Below, one piece after another: positions 6,006 through 10,005 of a stretch of DNA of 10,005 bases. The first letter of the stretch is position 1; each line of letters starts with the position of its first letter. The notes beneath the pieces were generated by a model. The model ran no database searches. It had not been told where the DNA came from and worked only from the letters and a program-made list of their open reading frames with translations. This stretch comes from CAZBWE01 sp964440735. Lineage in GTDB: Bacteria; Planctomycetota; Phycisphaerae; Sedimentisphaerales; Anaerobacaceae. The position numbers were made by a program, and so were the translations under genes. Location: contig CAYTTK010000097.1 in assembly GCA_964440735.1 (NCBI GenBank), forward strand, positions 1 to 10,005, read 5' to 3'.

Positions 6006-6034
6006 ATTTTACCTGTTTTCAAGCCTAAAGTCAA
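6006..6034 (-). promoter_or_regulatory. Sigma-70-like promoter of the minus-strand PEP-CTERM gene
   Basis: On the minus strand TTGACT (-35, 6034-6029; 5 of 6 to consensus) is followed by a 17-bp spacer and TAAAAT (-10, 6011-6006; 5 of 6). Transcription would start near 5998, giving a leader of about 100 nt before the ATG at 5899. Confidence 0.6.
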
Positions 6035-6150
6035 GAAAATTGTTGTCTATATTCTCAATTTTAGTCAGATTAATTTTTATGAGGAGCTCATCGGCTAATA
6101 TTCGGAGTAAAATTTAGTTTTATAGGACTTGCGCAGAATAACAAAGTACA

Positions 6151-6185
6151 GATAACAGACGAGGGACGAGGGAAGATGGAGGCTG
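6151..6185. repeat. Period-7 array F (GACGAGG class)
   Basis: 7-mers in register: GATAACA, GACGAGG, GACGAGG, GAAGATG, GAGGCTG. The 13-bp word GACGAGGGACGAG is shared exactly with array E inside the phage scaffold-position gene (9394-9406). It is non-coding, just upstream of the next promoter. Confidence 0.6.
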
Positions 6186-6193
6186 GTTTTCCC

Positions 6194-6221
6194 TTGACAT
6201 CTCTGATTTTAAGTCTATAAT
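6194..6221 (+). promoter_or_regulatory. Consensus sigma-70-like promoter of the repeat-containing PEP-CTERM gene
   Basis: A perfect TTGACA (6194-6199), 16-bp spacer and perfect TATAAT (6216-6221). The predicted start is near 6228, giving a structured leader of roughly 220 nt before the ATG at 6447. It is the best promoter in the window. Confidence 0.75.
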
Positions 6222-6235
6222 AAATAATGGATTTA

Positions 6236-6370
6236 CCCCGTTAGAAAGCTCCAGCGAGGATTTGAACAATAACCTCGCCGTTATACCAAGAAGGATAGTT
6301 TTTTTCTAACGGGGCAAGTCGTTCACGGGAGGAGCGGCTCTGCTTCGCCAAAGCGTCAGCGAGGCGAGCA
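6236..6370 (+). promoter_or_regulatory. Structured 5' leader: 12-bp perfect dyad enclosing an inner hairpin, plus a second hairpin
   Basis: CCCCGTTAGAAA (6236-6247) and TTTCTAACGGGG (6303-6314) are perfect inverted copies enclosing 55 nt. Inside lies GCGAGG / CCTCGC (about 6254-6259 / 6273-6278). A second hairpin TGCTTCGCC / GGCGAGCA (6341-6349 / 6363-6370), with one bulged T, follows. The structure begins about 8 nt after the predicted transcription start, so it would form the RNA leader. A known riboswitch class could not be recognised. An inserted palindromic (MITE-like) repeat is the alternative. Confidence 0.5.
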
Positions 6371-6446
6371 TATCTTATTTTTCACACGGATGATAGTTTA
6401 AGGTAAGTGCTTTAAAAAAGACTTATCAAGCGAGGAGAAGGAGTTG

Positions 6447-7358
6447 ATGAAGAGTAAATCGTTTATTGTGTTGGCAGTATTGTTTCTGTGCGCCTGCCCA
6501 GCACTTGCAACAATTCACTTCAAAGACGGCCAGACACACAACATCGACTATCGAATCACCAACAACGTTTACGTGGACTATCAGACACCCAATAAGTACA
6601 CTAAAGTAAACTGGCTGGCAGGGGGGAAGATATATTATCCAAATAATTTGAGTGGATATGAACGCAGCATGATAAATGTCCTCGGCGGTATCATAGACCA
6701 GTTTTACAGCTACGATTCCAGCAGAGTAAGTATCTCTGGGGGTTCAATAGACAGTCTTAACAGCCGTGATTCAAGCGGGGTTAATATCTCCGGAGGTTCA
6801 ATAAGATATTTTCAAAGCTCTGCTTTCAGCTTCGTAAAGATCTCCGGCGGGTCGGTAGATAACCTTATCAGTCGCTCTTCCAGCTCAGTAAAAATCTCCG
6901 GTGGCTCAGTAAGCTGGCTGGGTAGCACAGGTTCCAGCCAGGTGTATATCTCCGGCGGCTCAATAAACTGGCTTCGCAGCTACGATTCCAGCCGGGTAGA
7001 TATCTTTGACGGGTCGATAAACGCAATATACAGCTACGATTCCAGTCGGGTAAATATCACCGGCGGATCAATAGGCGGGGATTTAAAACTACAGGAACAG
7101 AGTCAGATACAAATTTTTGGCTTCGATTTTACAGTCAACGGATCACCTTTTGGCTACGGAGAGCTCACAAGTATTTTTGGCGGCTATCCTAAGTATGAAC
7201 CCCCCAGGCACCTGACTGGCACGCTGCTAAGCGGCGAACCAATTGATAAAGATTTTTATATCGGCAATAATGCCAGAATTATTCTTATTCCCGAGCCCGC
7301 AACGATTTTACTACTCGGCTTAGGCGGACTGATGCTTAGAAAAAGACACGATGGATAA
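6447..7358 (+). CDS. PEP-CTERM protein with 18-residue beta-solenoid repeats
   Basis: ATG 6447 is preceded by GAGGAG (6432-6437) and AAGGAG; a TTG just before is less likely as start. The 303-residue product has a signal peptide (KSKSFIVLAVLFLCACPALA). After about 55 residues come seven consecutive 18-residue repeats (codons 6672-7049), with consensus V-x-ISGGS-I-x-x-L-x-S-x-SSS-x. The alternating hydrophobic and Gly/Ser turn pattern suggests a stacked beta-helix (inference). A non-repetitive domain follows, with RHLTGTLLSGEPIDKDFYIGNNARIIL, a segment resembling one often found just before planctomycete-type PEP-CTERM tails. The tail is LIPEPATILLLGLGGLMLRKRHDG: PEP motif, hydrophobic stretch, basic end. 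It should be exported and processed by an exosortase, then surface- or matrix-located. No enzyme motif is seen; a structural or adhesive role is the simplest reading. It has its own promoter and no operon partner. Confidence 0.87.
   Translation: MKSKSFIVLAVLFLCACPALATIHFKDGQTHNIDYRITNNVYVDYQTPNKYTKVNWLAGGKIYYPNNLSGYERSMINVLGGIIDQFYSYDSSRVSISGGSIDSLNSRDSSGVNISGGSIRYFQSSAFSFVKISGGSVDNLISRSSSSVKISGGSVSWLGSTGSSQVYISGGSINWLRSYDSSRVDIFDGSINAIYSYDSSRVNITGGSIGGDLKLQEQSQIQIFGFDFTVNGSPFGYGELTSIFGGYPKYEPPRHLTGTLLSGEPIDKDFYIGNNARIILIPEPATILLLGLGGLMLRKRHDG
6672..7049 (+). repeat. Seven 54-bp coding repeats
   Basis: Seven units of 54 bp encode the 18-residue ISGGS repeats. The units at both ends share the codons for YSYDSSR or RSYDSSR (words such as agctacgattccag recur at about 6708, 6978 and 7032). 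This points to repeat shuffling or recent duplication within the gene. Confidence 0.8.
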
Positions 7359-7739
7359 TAGATGCTATTGGCAATATAGACAGGACTAGGTCATTTCTTT
7401 CCTCCGACAATATCAAACCCCAGTCCTCCATGAGGAGTCCAAAGTACTGTTTTTTTATGCGCACAAAAACAACAGGATACAAAATAAAAATCAGTGTTTT
7501 TGCACGTTAAAATAGGTAAAATTTTGGTGAATTTTCAACCAAAAACGTAGGTAGTCAGAACCAAAAATCGAAATTTTTAAAAAATTTTTTATTCATTTCT
7601 AAATAAGCACTTACGCAAAATTCACTTCTTAAAAATTTCTCAATTTTCGACACTTTTGCGCAAGTTCGTCCAATGGTAGAGACACTCGATGCGGGCAACT
7701 CGATAATAAACAGCTGAGACTCGAAAATGGAGAATAAGT
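7359..7739. other. AT-rich non-coding region before the portal gene, with tRNA-like or stem structures
   Basis: No gene is seen in these 381 bp. After the PEP-CTERM stop a weak stem TCCTC/GAGGA (near 7425-7437) followed by T7 near 7450 may terminate that transcript. ACTTACGCAAAA (7609-7620) and TTTTGCGCAAGT (7654-7665) are inverted copies with one mismatch. ATTTTCGA (7643-7650) and TCGAAAAT (7721-7728) form an 8-bp outer stem around GTCCAATGGTAGAGAC (7669-7684), which resembles a tRNA D arm, but no anticodon or T stem follows. ACTCGA occurs three times (7684, 7698, 7719). No clear promoter for the portal gene was found. Confidence 0.4.
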
Positions 7740-9275
7740 ATGGGATTTGAACTTGATATTTTTAATACCGCTAATGCTGATGACGAACTCAATGCGGATT
7801 ACCTTGAATGGCTCGTCGATGAGCACTCAATAGACATCCAGAAGCACTTCACGAAGCTGTGGGAGTATTACTCAAACCCGATGTATGAGATAAGCAACAT
7901 CGGCGGCTATGACAAGAAAGTAAACGAATCGGGCAGGTGCTATGTGCAGGCACAGGAATATGGTCTGCCTGCGAGAATAACAGGCATAGTGCACTGCAGC
8001 GATGCGGGGGTCTTCGGCGCAAGGGCAGTCAAAGATGTGCAGCGAAAAGAAGTTGTAATCGAAAACGACATTGCCTGGCGAGTAAACGCAGCGGTGGATT
8101 TTCTATTCGGCAAACCATTTATTTTCGTTTCGAAGTCACCGGACAGCCAAAAACGTGCAGAAATTGAGTCCATACTAAAGGCAGCGTTTGCGGCTAACGG
8201 CGGCATCGAATTTTTCCAGGATATGGCGGTGCTCGGAAGTGTTTACGGATTTGTTGACTGCCTTGTCAGGCCTGGCACAGATATCTTCGAACTCACTTCA
8301 ACCTCCTCCCAACCTCCCCCGTTCGAAGATGTGCTGCAACTGGCACGAACAATAAGCTTAGAGCTGATTGAAGCACCAAGAGCACTGCCTGTTCTGGATG
8401 AGAACGACTACAAAAAGATAAGATTCTATGTTCAGCACTTTTATCAGAAGAAAAATGCCCTGAGCAGAAAAAACTCATTTCTTGCCGGTTTGTTTCCCTG
8501 GTTCAGGCGAAGCGGCGATACGCGTCAGGCGGTTGCGGTGACGGAGATTACATCCGAATCGGCCTGGCAGAGATACGAAGACAAGCAGCTCGTCGCAGAA
8601 GGAGAATTTCCGTGGGGATTTCTGCCGGTGGTGCATATTCAAAACATTGCCCAGCCATATTATTACGAGGGGCTAAGCGACGTTGAGCCGCTGATATCGC
8701 TTCAGGATGAGCTTAATACAAGACTGAGTGACAGGGCAAGCAGGATTACCTTCCAGTCGTTCAAGATGTATCTCGGCAAAGGGATAGAGGGCTTCGAGGA
8801 CAGGCCCATCTCGCCCGGCAGGATGTGGTATACCGATAATCCTGAGGCGACCATCGAAGAGTTCGGCGGAGATTCATCGGCGCCGAGTGAGGGTCTGCAC
8901 ATCACCGAAATCAGAGAGGCGATGGACAAGGCCAGCGGAGTAACGCCGGTTGTGGCAGGGGTTTTGAAAAACAAGCTCGGCAACCTTACAAGCGCCGTGG
9001 CTCTTAAACTGACGCTTATGGGAACGCTCTCAAAGAACGAACGAAAGAAATTTACATACAGCGAAGGGCTGAAAAAAATCTGCCGGATGATTCTGGGGAT
9101 ACTCGACAAGGCCAACATTTACAAAAGCTGCGGCGAGGAAAGAGAAGTCGATATTATTTTCCCTTGTCCGCTACCCGAAAACACGACGGAAAAACTAAAA
9201 GAAGCCCAGATTAAAAAAGAGCTGGGCGTGTCGACTGAGCAGGTGCTCAGAGAATTAGGCTACGAGAGTTCATAG
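7740..9275 (+). CDS. Phage portal protein (SPP1 gp6-like)
   Basis: The 511-residue length is typical for SPP1 gp6-type portals, the dodecameric ring at one capsid vertex through which DNA is packaged and ejected. Family features in order: an N-terminal region with RVNAAVDFLFGKPFIF (114-129), the early 'A-x-x-LFGKP' block. Next are a helical/beta region, EFPWGFLPVVHIQNIAQPYYYEGLSDVEPLISLQDELNTRLSD (289-331), the most diagnostic stretch, and then KASGVTPVVAGVLKNKLGNLTSAVALKLTLMGTLSKNERKKF (397-438). The latter is the long crown/clip helix that normally reads S-G-x-x-x-A-L-x-x-x. A charged tail ends ...VSTEQVLRELGYESS. Start ATG 7740 has GGAG 7 bp upstream. No terminase lies upstream in this window, which is unusual since terS-terL-portal is the common order. 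The stop codon lies within period-7 array D. Confidence 0.88.
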   Translation: MGFELDIFNTANADDELNADYLEWLVDEHSIDIQKHFTKLWEYYSNPMYEISNIGGYDKKVNESGRCYVQAQEYGLPARITGIVHCSDAGVFGARAVKDVQRKEVVIENDIAWRVNAAVDFLFGKPFIFVSKSPDSQKRAEIESILKAAFAANGGIEFFQDMAVLGSVYGFVDCLVRPGTDIFELTSTSSQPPPFEDVLQLARTISLELIEAPRALPVLDENDYKKIRFYVQHFYQKKNALSRKNSFLAGLFPWFRRSGDTRQAVAVTEITSESAWQRYEDKQLVAEGEFPWGFLPVVHIQNIAQPYYYEGLSDVEPLISLQDELNTRLSDRASRITFQSFKMYLGKGIEGFEDRPISPGRMWYTDNPEATIEEFGGDSSAPSEGLHITEIREAMDKASGVTPVVAGVLKNKLGNLTSAVALKLTLMGTLSKNERKKFTYSEGLKKICRMILGILDKANIYKSCGEEREVDIIFPCPLPENTTEKLKEAQIKKELGVSTEQVLRELGYESS

Positions 9276-9323
9276 TTCGTTGTCCGTAGTTCATCAATGA
9301 ACAATGAACTATCAACTACGAAC
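9268..9323. repeat. Period-7 array D: palindromic set of eight 7-mers
   Basis: Four 7-mers of the GTTCNNN/GTCCNNN type (9268-9295) are followed without a gap by four of the NNNGAAC/NNNCAAC type (9296-9323). The right half is the inverted counterpart of the left, so the transcript can fold into an imperfect 28-bp-arm hairpin. It includes the portal stop codon and ends one base before AAAGGAG, the ribosome binding site of the next gene. Confidence 0.8.
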
Positions 9324-9336
9324 AAAAGGAGCTTTT

Positions 9337-9906
9337 ATGAGTCAGATTGACGCAGATGTACTTGAGCTGCCAGAGGCAGAAGCGGGACACAATGACGAGG
9401 GACGAGAGACGATGAACGATAGACGTGAGATGCTCGACAGCTCGAAACTTGTCCCGGTGGCTGAGTCAATCCGCTACCGCAGAAGGGCACAGGGTGCCGA
9501 GAAAAAGGCCGAGGTTTTAACCGAGCAATTGGCACAGGCAAAAAAACAGGCAGCAAAAATGTCTGAGCAGCTGAGTGACATTCAGGCCGAGCAAAAACTA
9601 ATGCGCAAACTTGCGGCTGCGGGAACGGTCGATATAGAAACTGCCGTGTTAATTGCCAAAGCCAGATTAGAAAATGAAACCGAAGCGGATTTAGACGGAG
9701 TAATCGAGCAGTTGAAAAAAGAAAAGCAATATCTGTTCGCAAGTAATGCTGCCAAAACAGCAATGACGACAAAAAAGACCGCAGCAGCCAAAGAGCGAAT
9801 GCAAAGCAGCCAAACAGTTCTCGAAAGGGCAGCAAAGAAGGCGGCAACAACAGGCAACCGAACAGATTTGCAGGAGTATCTGAAACTGCGAAGGAATTTT
9901 CTATAA
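9337..9906 (+). CDS. Coiled-coil protein in phage scaffold position
   Basis: Start ATG 9337 is chosen because AAAGGAG (9325-9331) is correctly placed; an in-frame ATG at 9304 lies inside array D without such a site. The product has 189 residues, is highly charged, and has Ala/Glu/Lys/Gln-rich helix from about 42 to 90 (ESIRYRRRAQGAEKKAEVLTEQLAQAKKQ...) and again about 118-170. No hydrophobic core domain or catalytic motif is visible. Position directly after the portal, with a Shine-Dalgarno for another gene following, fits a capsid scaffolding/assembly protein (functional analogue of SPP1 gp11 or GP20-type). Sequence alone does not prove it. Residues 20-31 (DEGRETMNDRRE) are encoded by period-7 array E and look like an in-frame insertion near the N-terminus. 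Confidence 0.6.
   Translation: MSQIDADVLELPEAEAGHNDEGRETMNDRREMLDSSKLVPVAESIRYRRRAQGAEKKAEVLTEQLAQAKKQAAKMSEQLSDIQAEQKLMRKLAAAGTVDIETAVLIAKARLENETEADLDGVIEQLKKEKQYLFASNAAKTAMTTKKTAAAKERMQSSQTVLERAAKKAATTGNRTDLQEYLKLRRNFL
9394..9428. repeat. Period-7 array E inside the scaffold-position gene
   Basis: Five 7-mers in register: GACGAGG, GACGAGA, GACGATG, AACGATA, GACGTGA. It is translated as about DEGRETMNDRRE. Shares a 13-bp word with array F at 6158-6170. Confidence 0.7.
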
Positions 9907-9912
9907 AAATCA

Positions 9913-9980
9913 GCCACGAAGGCACAAAGACTCAAAAAAGTTAAAAGTTTTAAAAATTAGTGACTTCGTGTCTTGGTGAC
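9913..9980. repeat. Imperfect inverted repeat (CACGAAG/CTTCGTG words) between phage genes
   Basis: The left arm, around CCACGAAGGCACAAAGACTC (9914-9933), and right arm, around GTGACTTCGTGTCTTGGTGA (9960-9979), are imperfect inverted copies (about 14 of 19 positions). The arms are themselves made of related 7-mers. The spacer is a poly-A/T run. It occupies the junction after the scaffold-position gene and ends just before the next ribosome binding site, the same layout as array D. Confidence 0.6.
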
Positions 9981-9988
9981 AAAAAAAG

Positions 9989-10005
9989 AAGGAGAACTAA
10001 AAGAT
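9989..10005 (+). promoter_or_regulatory. Ribosome binding site of a gene cut off by the window end
   Basis: AAGGAG (9989-9994) is followed by 9 bp and the final bases AT (10004-10005). If the next base is G, this is the start of the next plus-strand gene. By gene order (portal, scaffold) it is probably the major capsid protein; this is inference. Confidence 0.55.

Noticed and set aside
6127..7665. Mobile element bounded by ACTTGCGCAGAA (6127-6138) and inverted TTTTGCGCAAGT (7654-7665) carrying the repeat PEP-CTERM gene
   Set aside because: Termini match only 11 of 12 bases. A match of that quality is expected many times by chance among all pairs in 10 kb. No target-site duplication or transposase was found.
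7669..7728. A functional tRNA gene before the portal
   Set aside because: Only a D-arm-like segment is present. There is no anticodon stem-loop, no T arm with GTTCRANNC, and the outer stem encloses 86 nt with no normal cloverleaf.
9335..9935. Long minus-strand open frames opposite the scaffold-position gene
   Set aside because: The plus-strand gene has a proper Shine-Dalgarno and phage-module position. The antisense frames are Leu/Phe/Ser-rich mirrors of its Lys/Glu/Ala codons.

Overview
The window looks like a metagenome-assembled scaffold from a planctomycete-like bacterium (Phycisphaerae / Sedimentisphaerales type). This is an inference. It rests on two PEP-CTERM exported proteins, the codon style, and many short period-7 repeat arrays between and inside genes. 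No rRNA, convincing tRNA, CRISPR array or transposase gene was seen.

Left part (about 100-3650, minus strand) is a tight phage/mobile-element style operon. In transcription order it holds a two-HTH DNA-binding protein (3229-3648), an ABC-type ATPase without membrane segments (2390-3192), a GNAT-fold acetyltransferase (1646-2386), a ParB/Srx N-terminal-domain protein (865-1614) and a winged-helix protein of the replication-initiator type. That last gene is split by a -1 frame change at an A7 run (630-854 plus 106-639). The ATPase and acetyltransferase sit 3 bp apart and match the two halves of the known ABC-ATPase/acetyltransferase fusion family (COG2401). A 100-N scaffold gap inside the ATPase gene is flanked by a perfect 55-bp duplication. 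Merging the two copies restores a clean 215-residue frame, so the gap is almost certainly artificial.

Middle part (3895-7358) carries host-like cargo: a ribokinase/PfkB-family sugar kinase (minus) and two divergently transcribed PEP-CTERM secreted proteins. The second has seven 18-residue repeats predicted to form a small beta-solenoid. Both PEP-CTERM genes have good sigma-70-like promoters. The second also has a 225-nt leader containing a perfect 12-bp dyad.

Right part (7740-end, plus strand) is the start of a phage head module: an SPP1 gp6-like portal protein, a coiled-coil protein in the scaffold position, and the ribosome binding site of a next gene (probably the major capsid protein) cut off by the window end. 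No terminase is present where it would be expected, between the early operon and the portal. The two phage-like modules are separated by host-like genes.

The most unusual feature is a family of 7-bp-period arrays, several built as palindromes. They fill most of the gene junctions of both phage-like modules, right in front of ribosome binding sites, and also run in frame through coding sequences. One array encodes the end of the ParB-like gene and the start codon of the next gene. A separate palindromic element of about 90 bp is inserted in frame into the ParB fold, in the manner of Rickettsia palindromic elements.
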